Source: Lachnospiraceae bacterium (GTDB lineage Bacteria; Bacillota; Clostridia; Lachnospirales; Lachnospiraceae). From it: a DNA stretch of 64,000 bases. The stretch spans positions 18,092-82,091 of the forward strand of contig JAGAPK010000074.1 of NCBI GenBank assembly GCA_017623295.1. The letters are read 5' to 3'. A model generated the notes under the pieces. The model saw only the letters and a list, made by a program, of their open reading frames with translations, was not told the origin of the DNA and searched no databases. Shown here one piece after another: positions 9,689 through 18,895 of the stretch; within the stretch, counting starts at the first letter, position 1, and the number at the start of each line of letters is the position of its first letter. The position numbers and the translations under genes are program-made.

Positions 9689-12600
9689 TTACAGCATGGT
9701 AAACAGCTTATCCACCATAAAGTCTTTCTTATAATACTCTTCTAACACATTGTTTACGGTATCGTAATCCTGAAGTGTTTTTCCAATCATAATATCATTC
9801 AGCATACTGAAACGGCTTTCCTGCGCATTATTGCCGATATCACTCTTGCTAATCGTACCGCTCTCTGTCAGCTGCTCTTTACCGTCTTCTTCCTCAGTAA
9901 TGTAGTATTGCAATCTTTCTCCAAAGAACAGGACAAATTCTTTCACACAGATTCCGGCAAAAACATCACGCATTTCTTCCTTACAATACTCCTGTTCACT
10001 GCCGTCTTCTTTCTGAATCAGAAAATGAATAACCGCCCTGTGTCCCGGCTTTGCACGATACTCCAAAATCGATTTATCCAGGAACTGATCCAGTTGTGGA
10101 AGATAACTCTGATATTCTTTGAACATCGGCAATACAATCTTCTCCTGTATCATGTCCTTTAAAAATGCCTTAATCACTTCCCTGATTTCTTCGGTAATCT
10201 CCTGCTGATTTTCCGCATAATATTTCAAAAAAGCAATCTTACATACCAGATGAAGCGGCATGTCTTTCTGATACATCTGCATAACCGTCTGAACGAAAAA
10301 TACTTCTGTTATTTTCTCTTTTACTACATAGTCATAGCAACACTGGGATAAAAATGCTGCAATCAGCTTCTCTTTGCCGCCCTCTCTTCTATATGAACGG
10401 AAAATATCTGTTTTCTCACCGATATAAGAACCGGTATACAGCATCTGCAAAAGGATTCTTTCACTCAGCTCATAGGTATCGACTCCAAAATCATTTGCTG
10501 CTTTCCAGATATCCCGCATATCTTTGATACTGCCATCAAAATATTTTACCAGATAACGAAGTACCTGTTCATCGTATTTTCCTTTTTTCAGAACATAATA
10601 CAAGATACCGGTCATCATGGCATCTTCTTCCAAATCATTCTGTTCCAGTAATCGACTGCACAATTTTACAAGGACTTTCGCATCCACACCATAAGGGCTA
10701 CTGAAGCGAATCCACTCATAAGCTTCCGGATACATTCCGCGTAATACCATAATGCGCACAATGTCTTTCCTGTCATCAATAGCAATCATTTCCGGTTCCA
10801 AAGCCAGTAAATATTCGTCCAGTTCACGCATTCTGTCTTTTTCATAATAAAACTGCACTAATTTGATACGAATATCCTGACGATATGACTCTGCAATCAG
10901 TACCGAATCTGCCAGTTGTTTAAACCGTCCTACGTTTTCTTCCTGTATCATGACGAAATTCTTATGGTCAAAACAGGTATAAATATTATAGCCAAGATGT
11001 TCCTCAAGAAAAGGAGCCGCCATAATAGATAGTTTTCCGGTTGTGATAAGCCGTTCTGACTGATAAGGTACACTGCTTGTATAACGGTTGTGTTCTCCAT
11101 CTTCCAAAATAATCTTACAGTCCGCATCATAAATCGGAACCTGCGCTTTTCCACCAATTACCGGATATGCCCGTTCTACCATGCAATACGGATATACCAG
11201 AATAATCTGCCTTATATTCTCACTCTCGATTGTAATATCATGCATAAAAAGCAGAGTCATCAGTTCTTCTGCATTTTCTCCATCCACCATAGGATGCTTT
11301 ATTACATTTCGATAAAGATATGCCAAATCTTTATTAATTCTTCCCCGCTTAATCTGTTCCACTACAAAGTGCTCAATTGCAGGCATATAGCTTGCAAAAA
11401 TTTCCGGGAACTCTTCCTGATGTTTATATACATACGCGTATATGTACGCTGTAATCTCATAGCTTAAATCACTTTGATAAGAGAAATACATCAAAATCAT
11501 TTTCGGCAAAACTGCCTTCTCATCCAAAGGTGCCGACATCATATAATATTCATATAATCTGGTAATTCTCAGATTCTGTTCCACACCCGCCTGATACCAG
11601 CGGAAATATTTGCTGCCATACTTATTACCTTTTATTAAAGTGGAACAAATTGCATGCAAAATATCATTCTGTGGTCTTTCTTCATAGCATGCCGTCAGAA
11701 TTTGGAATAATCGCTCCGAATATCCCTTCTGTTTCTCTGCCAGGTATAAAAGCTGTATAATAATCTCAGCCTTCATGAGTTCATGCTTGACCGCATAATT
11801 AAGTATCTGCAATTCAAATTCGCCCAGTTTCAACAACATTGCCGGATTCATACATAATAAATGCCATGCTTCCACATAAATCATCGGGCTGGTGCAATGA
11901 CACTGGAACAACTCTTCCAATAATCCCCACTTTCTGGTCGGACTTTTCGTATATTCATCAGACAAGAACAAAAGTAACCATGCAATTCGCCAATTACCTC
12001 TGTTTCTTTCATAGATTCCTGCTATCTCTCTGGCAACATCATCCACATAACTGTCTTCTTTACTGTACAGAGTTGTCAGATATAGATAATAACACCAAAG
12101 TGCCGGTTGTTCTTCCTGAAGTATTTCAATTTTTTCCCGGTTCTGCTCCAAAATCCACTTTGCTTCATTATATCTTTCTTCTGTAATAAGAAGTTGTGCG
12201 TGGAACAGTCTGGCTGCCATATCCTTGTCATCCATTTCCTGGAGCCGCTCTACCAATTTCCCGGTTTCCTGCATCCACGTTTTGGTACTGATTTTTTTCA
12301 ATCGAAATGCCTGATAATATTCCATCAGCTGCATCAAAGTCCATTTTCTCTCTTTGCGCAGACCAAGCAGCTTTCTGCCACTGTGCTGATTCATATGATT
12401 GACTACGGTAACCGGTATACTGATTACCTGTTCACAGCTAATCAGACGGATACAGCCATAATTATTTCCGGCATGCAATTTATCATCTTCTATGTAATAA
12501 TACAGACGATACATATTACCAAGAAAAGCATCATCCGAAATCACATCTTCACTTACCTTCAGAAAATCCCCTTCGGTTTCAATGCGTAAATAAGTATATC

Positions 12601-13273
12601 CCCATCCGTTTCTGTTAATGACAAGGGCATAACGCGACAAGGCAATCGGATCTTCCAATTTTATCTCTGTTTCCTCCGGTATAAATTCCACCGGTTTCTT
12701 TTTATTTATTTCCAGCAAAAATTCTTCCATGTTATGCTCGTTACCATGCACTTTGGAAAGTCCCTTGTATGCTGCATAATATTGTTTGTCATTTCCGGCA
12801 AAAATACGTTCAAAGTCTTCACCGTAAAATAAATTTACCGCTTCTGACCAGTTACTTTTGGCAAGGTTTGTAAAATGAAATAAGTTTTTAATCGGACCAA
12901 GACTGGATTCTATAACATCACTAACTACTGCAACAGAAAAAGGGAGATAATATTCTCCCTGATTTGATACAATATTAAATGCTCCTTTGATTTCCGTTCC
13001 GGCTTCCATTTCCGTTGCATCAACATGGTAAAAAATCTCGTCCTGACTTCCACTGAAAGACTGGGTAATGCACTTCATACGCAAATCAGAAGATACCACA
13101 TATCCTTCCGTGACCGTTCCCTGTGGTCCGTAAACGGTAAAAGAACCTTCCTTTTCACTACCTGCCTGAACCGACAACTCAATACGTGGGCATGAAAAAT
13201 CCAAAGAACCATTATCATACTTAAAATTTCCATCTAATATTTCATGAATGATTTGTTTCAATTTCCACACCAC
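9689..13273 (-). CDS. Giant helical-solenoid protein, DUF5717-like
   Basis: 1194 residues without signal peptide or membrane helix. Residues about 1-120 are beta-rich and resemble an immunoglobulin-like domain (RIELSVQAGSEKEGSFTVYG). From about 150 on the sequence is regular amphipathic helix with many Tyr, Leu and Glu residues, as in TPR or HEAT solenoids. The start is GTG (13271-13273) with only a weak GAG behind it; the leader from the predicted promoter is about 17 nt. It is the first gene of the block that continues into the ASKHA, TPR and coiled-coil genes. I recall the family as DUF5717, unverified. Function unknown. Confidence 0.75.
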   Translation of the reverse strand: MVWKLKQIIHEILDGNFKYDNGSLDFSCPRIELSVQAGSEKEGSFTVYGPQGTVTEGYVVSSDLRMKCITQSFSGSQDEIFYHVDATEMEAGTEIKGAFNIVSNQGEYYLPFSVAVVSDVIESSLGPIKNLFHFTNLAKSNWSEAVNLFYGEDFERIFAGNDKQYYAAYKGLSKVHGNEHNMEEFLLEINKKKPVEFIPEETEIKLEDPIALSRYALVINRNGWGYTYLRIETEGDFLKVSEDVISDDAFLGNMYRLYYYIEDDKLHAGNNYGCIRLISCEQVISIPVTVVNHMNQHSGRKLLGLRKERKWTLMQLMEYYQAFRLKKISTKTWMQETGKLVERLQEMDDKDMAARLFHAQLLITEERYNEAKWILEQNREKIEILQEEQPALWCYYLYLTTLYSKEDSYVDDVAREIAGIYERNRGNWRIAWLLLFLSDEYTKSPTRKWGLLEELFQCHCTSPMIYVEAWHLLCMNPAMLLKLGEFELQILNYAVKHELMKAEIIIQLLYLAEKQKGYSERLFQILTACYEERPQNDILHAICSTLIKGNKYGSKYFRWYQAGVEQNLRITRLYEYYMMSAPLDEKAVLPKMILMYFSYQSDLSYEITAYIYAYVYKHQEEFPEIFASYMPAIEHFVVEQIKRGRINKDLAYLYRNVIKHPMVDGENAEELMTLLFMHDITIESENIRQIILVYPYCMVERAYPVIGGKAQVPIYDADCKIILEDGEHNRYTSSVPYQSERLITTGKLSIMAAPFLEEHLGYNIYTCFDHKNFVMIQEENVGRFKQLADSVLIAESYRQDIRIKLVQFYYEKDRMRELDEYLLALEPEMIAIDDRKDIVRIMVLRGMYPEAYEWIRFSSPYGVDAKVLVKLCSRLLEQNDLEEDAMMTGILYYVLKKGKYDEQVLRYLVKYFDGSIKDMRDIWKAANDFGVDTYELSERILLQMLYTGSYIGEKTDIFRSYRREGGKEKLIAAFLSQCCYDYVVKEKITEVFFVQTVMQMYQKDMPLHLVCKIAFLKYYAENQQEITEEIREVIKAFLKDMIQEKIVLPMFKEYQSYLPQLDQFLDKSILEYRAKPGHRAVIHFLIQKEDGSEQEYCKEEMRDVFAGICVKEFVLFFGERLQYYITEEEDGKEQLTESGTISKSDIGNNAQESRFSMLNDIMIGKTLQDYDTVNNVLEEYYKKDFMVDKLFTML

Positions 13274-13294
13274 GCTTTGCTCATATTTAAATAA

Positions 13295-13324
13295 ATTATA
13301 TCATTCTTCGGGTACTCTCTGCAA
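13295..13324 (-). promoter_or_regulatory. Promoter of the DUF5717-like block
   Basis: Minus strand TTGCAG, 18-nt spacer, TATAAT. It is the only good promoter seen upstream of the block and may also feed the purine genes by read-through. Confidence 0.6.
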
Positions 13325-13352
13325 GGTGCAAAGAAAGTATATAATAAGAAAT

Positions 13353-13387
13353 GAGCTTTGCCGCAAAATACTGATTCGACAAAGCTC
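13353..13387 (-). terminator. Terminator-like hairpin after the SpoIID-like gene
   Basis: GAGCTTTG and CAAAGCTC form a stem on the minus strand, followed by ATTTCTT, 28 nt after the upstream gene's stop. The T-run is weak. Confidence 0.6.
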
Positions 13388-13414
13388 CTTATACGCTATC
13401 CACTTTTGCCATTA

Positions 13415-14680
13415 TCAACCGGGTTCTGCAATTCTACTGACTCCCACATAAACATTAGAAATTTCATACCATGTCGGATAATCTGTAATTCCGTTTGCCG
13501 GTAATCCAAACACTCTCTGAAAAGCGCGGACTGCATCTGCCGTTCCCTGTCCATAGATACCATCCACTGTTACCTTTGGAATAGCCGGGAAATTCTGTGC
13601 AATACGGTTCAACTGTTGCTGAAGCTGCCTTACTTTATCACCGGATGCTCCAATAGACAAATTATATCCCGGGAATGAAGACGGTACGCCCGAAATACTG
13701 ACCGCTGTATTAATATACATATCACTTCCGTAATAGTATCGAATGATTTCAATTGCCGAATATCCTTCATCGCCCAGATATTTTGATCCCCATTGGCTAA
13801 GTCCGTCACAGGTAACTCTTTTTCCATCGCAGTAAGATGTGAAAATGGGCTGTCTTACACCCGGTCTTGATAGAAAGTTAGCAAAAATGGTATCAACCAG
13901 ACGATCAATATTCTGGTAAGTATTTCTACCGTAAATCCACTTCTGATCATAGGCAGTAGAAGATGTGATGGTAAAATTATATCCTTGATTACGGTACCAT
14001 TCCGTATATACTCTGTTCAATGTAAAAGACAGAATCGCCAGAATGTTTGCATAAATAGCACTTTCCGGCCAAGTTGCATAAATTTCAGAGGAAGCTACGT
14101 TTTTGATGTAGTCTTTGTACCTGACATAGTAGTTTGGTGCACTGGAATCATTTGGAACACCGTCATGTACAATAACATACTCCGGCACTACCACACGACT
14201 TAAAACAATTTCGCCCGTTTCATCCATTGGTTTAATCTCATCCTCAGGAATCTTAGGTGGATAAATCCCATATAAAGTATGATCTGGGATGACAATTGTT
14301 TCTTCCGGTTCTTCGGATGTTTCTACTGGTATCATTCGGATATTCTGTACCGCTGTAACATCCGGGAGCACTTCCACACCGGAAATCATAACCGGTTCGT
14401 ACCCCTCTGCTTCTATTGTCAAATCATATTCTGAATATGGTCTTGGCGATTCCGGTACCTGACTATATTCAAAAGGCGGTGCCGCAAGCTGTACTTCCTG
14501 TGCCTGACCCGAATTATCTGTTTCCAGTTTCTCTACTGTTGTCTCCGGAAGGTCAGTATAAGCAATCGAAATTACTGCATTTTGAACCGGTATCAGTCCA
14601 ATATTCGAAGTGACATTTATTTGCAGTCCGCCCGTCTGTTCACCCGCCATCTGCGCACTCCGCATTATTTTTTCGCTCAT
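13415..14680 (-). CDS. SpoIID-like protein with C-terminal peptidoglycan-binding domain
   Basis: 421 residues from MSEKIM. Residues about 20-120 look like a carboxypeptidase-regulatory/prealbumin-like beta domain. Residues about 165-325 resemble the SpoIID/LytB fold (YIKNVASSEIYATWPESAIYANILAI, then CDGLSQWGSKYLGDEGYS and IIRYYYG). Residues about 340-410 form a PG_binding_1 domain (LQQQLNRI...VDGIYGQGTADAVRAFQ). No signal peptide is visible, which is odd for a wall-acting protein and suggests a forespore or non-classical route. Its 5' end abuts the hairpin that follows the upstream glycosidase gene, so the start (14678-14680) is chosen outside the stem. Confidence 0.8.
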   Translation of the reverse strand: MSEKIMRSAQMAGEQTGGLQINVTSNIGLIPVQNAVISIAYTDLPETTVEKLETDNSGQAQEVQLAAPPFEYSQVPESPRPYSEYDLTIEAEGYEPVMISGVEVLPDVTAVQNIRMIPVETSEEPEETIVIPDHTLYGIYPPKIPEDEIKPMDETGEIVLSRVVVPEYVIVHDGVPNDSSAPNYYVRYKDYIKNVASSEIYATWPESAIYANILAILSFTLNRVYTEWYRNQGYNFTITSSTAYDQKWIYGRNTYQNIDRLVDTIFANFLSRPGVRQPIFTSYCDGKRVTCDGLSQWGSKYLGDEGYSAIEIIRYYYGSDMYINTAVSISGVPSSFPGYNLSIGASGDKVRQLQQQLNRIAQNFPAIPKVTVDGIYGQGTADAVRAFQRVFGLPANGITDYPTWYEISNVYVGVSRIAEPG

Positions 14681-14729
14681 ATAAATACCTGCATACAATA
14701 ACTTTCTTCTTAGTTATTATATGCAGGTA
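14681..14729 (-). repeat. 44-nt hairpin element, copy 1, probably a terminator
   Basis: An 18-bp inverted repeat (one mismatch) beginning TACCTGCATA with a pyrimidine-rich loop on the plus strand, 22 nt after the glycosidase stop. Its first 31 nt are identical to copy 2 at 16508-16556. On the minus strand it is followed by TTTATATG, so it could terminate the glycosidase gene; the next gene's start codon touches its base. Confidence 0.8.
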
Positions 14730-14751
14730 CTCTGTACTCGTCACAAACTAT

Positions 14752-16404
14752 TTACTGTACAACGCCATCGCCGCCACGTGTCCACATAATTCCCTGATTA
14801 ATCATCTGGTCAATGTCCATACCGATAATTTCAGATGCTCTTGCCTTCGCTGCCGCTTCATTTGCTGTACCAAGCTTCTGATAAATATAGTAAGCCGGTT
14901 TCTTATTGCCATTCAAATCATATAAACCAAGTGCTAAATTACTTTCCATCTCATGCGCATTATCTGTCTGACGGAACAACATAAATGCATCTACATCCGG
15001 AAGTGATGCTGCCTTCAGATATCCATATGCAATGGACGCCTCTTGTGCTTCATCTCCAAAACTGGAAGTGTAACCAATCTCTGCTAATGAAATACTTCTG
15101 ACTTCTCCTGCCGGATTTAAAAATTGTGGCTGATGCATATAGTTAATCAAAATATCAATATTCTGCATCGTAATATATGGTGTTGTAATGCTATTTTTCA
15201 CCCATACTGCCGGACCATTCCATGCATAAGGATCGTACAGCGGAGAGTTATATGGATGATAGGAAAGTCCCCAATCAATATTTCCCTCTCGATTCATGTA
15301 ATAATTAAACTGATCCAGATAATCTTTTGCAAGGAAGCTGCCCGGATTAGATTTACGATTCCACTCCTGGTCAATGGAGTTGTAAATTCTAACATTCGCG
15401 TTCATGCTCTTCATTTCATTGTAAATGATTCGGAATGCTTTTACATAAATATTCACGTTAAAATCAAGTGATGAAGAATTAGTATACCACCATGAAGTTC
15501 TTGCATTTACTTCATTACCAAGAATCCAGTTATCAACTTGGCCACAATTCTGATGACCGGAGTAACGCTGTCCTAAAAATGCACCAACTGCTTTCAAATG
15601 ATTCGTACCCGCAGCATCTGCCACATTCAAAGCATATCCCGGACACTCCGCACCGGTAGCTGCCGGATGTACTAAATCTTTTGAATAAGCACCCTCGCCG
15701 CGATTCAAAAGAACCATTGTAACCTGCATTCCATAAGCATTAAAACTTCTAATCATGGAATCATATTTACCAACCATATTACTGTCAAAATAGTATATCT
15801 GTCCATTATAGTTAAACGGAATCGCACCCGGAACAGATGCATCTGAGCAAATGTCATCTACATACATGTTGTAAACAACCTGCTGCACGCCAAGTTCCTG
15901 TAACTCTCCATTGGAACACTTTGTAAGGTCCGGTAAAATACCTTTGATTCCTGCCGGTTTACGGGCAGATGTATAAGCTGCCATTGCTTCTGGATTTGTA
16001 ATATAATGCTCATCACTTACCTGAACCATCTGTCCATTCTGTTTTACTGCAACAAGAAACTTACGACTCAAATTGGAATCTGCTGTATTGTAATTCAAAG
16101 CAAAGCTCGCTGTAACAGCTTTTCCTGCATCAACTGTTGCTACTACTTTACCTGTTGGTCCATCCTGATAAACTTCATCCGCATAAATATAGTATTTACC
16201 ATCATCACTTGATGGAACACTGCTTGCACTGATTTGGCAATTTACATTTGCTCCCGAAATCAAACAGGATGTAATGGAAACCGGACGACCGGCTGCTTCT
16301 ACCTGTATCGCATTACTTTCCGGCAACACCGCTGCACCAACTGCTACGATTACGGCAACTGCCACTGCCAACAAGGTCATGATTGTTCTTTTGATTTTGC
16401 TCAT
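14752..16404 (-). CDS. Secreted TIM-barrel glycoside hydrolase, DUF5722-like
   Basis: 550 residues from an ATG 5 nt behind GGGGAGGA. A signal peptide spans about 1-38 (hydrophobic MTLLAVAVAVIVAVGAAVL, then VEAAG). A beta-rich domain (about 40-150) precedes a TIM-barrel-like region with typical glycosidase phrases: WILGNEVNAR (an Asn-Glu pair in the acid/base position) and ISLAEIGYTSSFG (Glu in the nucleophile position), plus LSYHPYNSPLYDP. I recall similar proteins as DUF5722. The substrate is unknown. The gene is bracketed by two near-identical hairpins, and no other gene shares the unit. Confidence 0.75.
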   Translation of the reverse strand: MSKIKRTIMTLLAVAVAVIVAVGAAVLPESNAIQVEAAGRPVSITSCLISGANVNCQISASSVPSSDDGKYYIYADEVYQDGPTGKVVATVDAGKAVTASFALNYNTADSNLSRKFLVAVKQNGQMVQVSDEHYITNPEAMAAYTSARKPAGIKGILPDLTKCSNGELQELGVQQVVYNMYVDDICSDASVPGAIPFNYNGQIYYFDSNMVGKYDSMIRSFNAYGMQVTMVLLNRGEGAYSKDLVHPAATGAECPGYALNVADAAGTNHLKAVGAFLGQRYSGHQNCGQVDNWILGNEVNARTSWWYTNSSSLDFNVNIYVKAFRIIYNEMKSMNANVRIYNSIDQEWNRKSNPGSFLAKDYLDQFNYYMNREGNIDWGLSYHPYNSPLYDPYAWNGPAVWVKNSITTPYITMQNIDILINYMHQPQFLNPAGEVRSISLAEIGYTSSFGDEAQEASIAYGYLKAASLPDVDAFMLFRQTDNAHEMESNLALGLYDLNGNKKPAYYIYQKLGTANEAAAKARASEIIGMDIDQMINQGIMWTRGGDGVVQ

Positions 16405-16507
16405 TTTATCCTCCCCTATCACTTTTCTATGTTTAAATTTAAATTGTTTTTTGTAAAAAAATGTCAAATTGACGAGTATCTTAATAATAGCACATAATTT
16501 TTGCAAA

Positions 16508-16556
16508 ATAAATACCTGCATACAATAACTTTCTTCTTCATTATTGTATGCAGGTA
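16508..16556 (-). repeat. 44-nt hairpin element, copy 2, probable htpG terminator
   Basis: A perfect 16-bp stem starting TACCTGCATACAATAA, 23 nt after the htpG stop, followed on the minus strand by TTTATTTTG. It nearly duplicates copy 1, which lies 1.8 kb away on the other side of the glycosidase gene. Confidence 0.8.
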
Positions 16557-16578
16557 CGCTCTGCTAATCACCAAACAA

Positions 16579-18651
16579 TTATTTTGTTAATAACATCATA
16601 ATGTCATTGCTTCTTGCAACAAACTTAGTCATTGCTTCCGGCTCAAGCGGTGCCTGTTGCAGCAATGCAAGGTCATATAACTGTTCACAAATCATTGTCA
16701 CATTATCACCATCTTTATTTTCCAGTACATACTGAACTAACGGATGGTTTGCATTGAGAATCAGGGTTTCGCCTTCTTTACCGAACATACCCATATCCAT
16801 TCCCATGCCCTGCATAGAATACATTTTCATCATATCCTGCATTCTTCTGCTTTCCTCGGATAAGGTAATCATAGAAGAAATCTTCTTATTTTTCAGCTTC
16901 TCAACTTTTACGTTGATTGCATCTTTTTTCAGAGCTTTCTTCATAATCTTAGCAATTTCTTCTGCCTGTTCTTCCATTTCCTTTTCTGCTTTCTTGGAAG
17001 TTTTGGCTTTGAAAGTATCAGTTAAATCTGCATCAATTCTCTGGAATTTGATTCCTTCGTTCTTTGCTTCCAACTGAGAAACGAAAGGCTGGTCGATATT
17101 ATGTGTCAGAATTACTGCATCCATCTTAGCAGCCTTAAACATATTGATATACTGACTCTGCTGTTTTTCATCGGTTACATAGTAGATAACTTTCTCTTTC
17201 TTTTCTTCTGCATTATCAGCATCTTCACCAGTAACAGTGTCGCCGTTTTCATCTACTACTTCTGCTTCTACCTTTTCACCATTTTCATCCGTTGCAGATT
17301 CTCCTGCTTCATCTGGATCAATCTTGTTAACTTCCAGACATTCCGGAAGAGTCATATAGTTGCCATCAAGGTTCTTAAACAGAATATAATCAGTCATCTT
17401 CTCACAGAATTTATCATCTTTTAAGCAGCCAAATTTGATAAATGGACTGATATCATCCCAGTATTTCTCGTATTCTTCTTTTTCGGTTTTGCACATACCG
17501 GAAAGCTTATCTGCCACTTTCTTCGTGATATATTCATTGATTTTCTTTACGAAACCATCATTTTGAAGTGCGCTTCTGGATACGTTAAGCGGTAAATCAG
17601 GACAATCAATAACACCTTTTAACAGAAGTAAAAATTCCGGAATAACTTCTTTGATATTATCTGCAATAAATACCTGATTGTTATATAACTTAATCGTTCC
17701 TTCAATGGATTCATATTCCATATTGATTTTTGGGAAATACAAAATACCTTTCAAGTTAAACGGATAGTCCATATTCAGATGAATCCAGAACAAAGGCTCT
17801 TTGTAATCCTGGAATACTTTACGATAAAACTCCAGATATTCTTCCTTCGTACATTCATTTGGATGTTTTGCCCAAAGTGGCTGTGTTTCATTTAAAAGTT
17901 CCGGACGTTTTGTAATCTTTAATTTCTGCTCGTCCTCTTCTTTTTCTTTTTTAATTTCTTCTACAACTGTATCGGTATCAAGCTTTTCTGCTTCTGTAAT
18001 AATCTGCGTTTCTGTTGTATTTGCTTTGGAAAGATAAATTTCTGTCGGCATGAAGGAACAATATTTCTTAATTACTTCTCTTGCCTTATATTCATTGCAG
18101 AACTCCAGGCAATCTTCATTGATGAAAAGAGTAATCTCTGTACCAACTTCTGTTCTGCTGCCTTCTTCCATATCAAATTCAGTACCACCATCACATTCCC
18201 AGTGAACAGCCTGTGCACCATCTTTATAAGAAAGTGTATCAATATGCACTTCATCGGCTACCATAAAGGCAGAATAGAATCCCAAACCAAAATGACCGAT
18301 AATCTGATCCTCATTTGTTTTATCTTTATATTTCTCAATAAAATCGGTTGCTCCTGAAAAAGCAATCTGGTTAATGTACTCTTCTACTTCATCAGCAGTC
18401 ATACCAATACCATTATCAATAAACTTCAAAGTCTTCTCTTCCGGGTTAACAATAACCTGAATCTTTGCTTTGTAATCTTCCGGCAAAGAGTATTCGCCCA
18501 TCATATCAAGCTTCTTCAATTTTGTGATTGCATCACATCCGTTAGAAATCAACTCACGGAAGAAAATATCGTGGTCAGAATATAACCACTTCTTGATAAT
18601 TGGAAAAATATTGTCGCTGTTAATGGATAAGCTACCGTGTTTTGCTGCCAT
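16579..18651 (-). CDS. htpG: Hsp90-family molecular chaperone HtpG
   Basis: 690 residues, an ATP-dependent cytosolic chaperone. The GHKL ATPase motifs are in the N-terminal domain: FRELISNGCDAITK, FIDNGIGMTADEV and GHFGLGFYSAFMV; the middle-domain catalytic arginine region reads SRSALQ. A long acidic insertion near residues 455-500 (DEAGESATDENGEKVEAEV) is unusual for a bacterial HtpG. GGA is the only ribosome-site trace, about 12 nt from the ATG. The promoter just upstream carries a CIRCE operator, so HrcA control is expected, unlike B. subtilis htpG. Confidence 0.98.
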   Translation of the reverse strand: MAAKHGSLSINSDNIFPIIKKWLYSDHDIFFRELISNGCDAITKLKKLDMMGEYSLPEDYKAKIQVIVNPEEKTLKFIDNGIGMTADEVEEYINQIAFSGATDFIEKYKDKTNEDQIIGHFGLGFYSAFMVADEVHIDTLSYKDGAQAVHWECDGGTEFDMEEGSRTEVGTEITLFINEDCLEFCNEYKAREVIKKYCSFMPTEIYLSKANTTETQIITEAEKLDTDTVVEEIKKEKEEDEQKLKITKRPELLNETQPLWAKHPNECTKEEYLEFYRKVFQDYKEPLFWIHLNMDYPFNLKGILYFPKINMEYESIEGTIKLYNNQVFIADNIKEVIPEFLLLLKGVIDCPDLPLNVSRSALQNDGFVKKINEYITKKVADKLSGMCKTEKEEYEKYWDDISPFIKFGCLKDDKFCEKMTDYILFKNLDGNYMTLPECLEVNKIDPDEAGESATDENGEKVEAEVVDENGDTVTGEDADNAEEKKEKVIYYVTDEKQQSQYINMFKAAKMDAVILTHNIDQPFVSQLEAKNEGIKFQRIDADLTDTFKAKTSKKAEKEMEEQAEEIAKIMKKALKKDAINVKVEKLKNKKISSMITLSEESRRMQDMMKMYSMQGMGMDMGMFGKEGETLILNANHPLVQYVLENKDGDNVTMICEQLYDLALLQQAPLEPEAMTKFVARSNDIMMLLTK

Positions 18652-18718
18652 AAAAAATCACATTCCTTTCTTACTTACATAACCTTGTATAACGCTTAAG
18701 TTCTTTCGTCTAAAAGAA

Positions 18719-18747
18719 AGTGTAATGCTGTCAAGCTTAAAAGTCAA
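18719..18747 (-). promoter_or_regulatory. htpG promoter
   Basis: Minus strand TTGACT, 17-nt spacer, TACACT, about 70 nt before the htpG start. Confidence 0.75.
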
Positions 18748-18754
18748 GGCGAAA

Positions 18755-18781
18755 TTAGCACTCAACCGCATTGAGTGCTAA
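18755..18781. promoter_or_regulatory. CIRCE operator (HrcA binding site)
   Basis: A perfect match to the CIRCE consensus: TTAGCACTC, nine bases, GAGTGCTAA. It lies 7 nt upstream of the -35 box of the htpG promoter. Confidence 0.95.
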
Positions 18782-18895
18782 TAATTTCGTCAAAACCCGC
18801 ATATTTACTGGTTTTCAGCATTTCTAAACTTTTTCTAAACTGCCAAATTCCGCCTTTTTCCACGCTAAATTTTCATGGATAAAACAGAGAAAATG

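Noticed and set aside
9689-13273. Several 60-160 codon open frames opposite the giant solenoid gene and other long genes
   Set aside because: They are mirror frames of well-supported genes, lack ribosome sites and show no family motifs.
14681-16556. The two hairpin copies as CRISPR repeats or transposon ends
   Set aside because: Only two copies, 1.8 kb apart and in direct orientation with genes between; no spacers, transposase or target duplications were seen.
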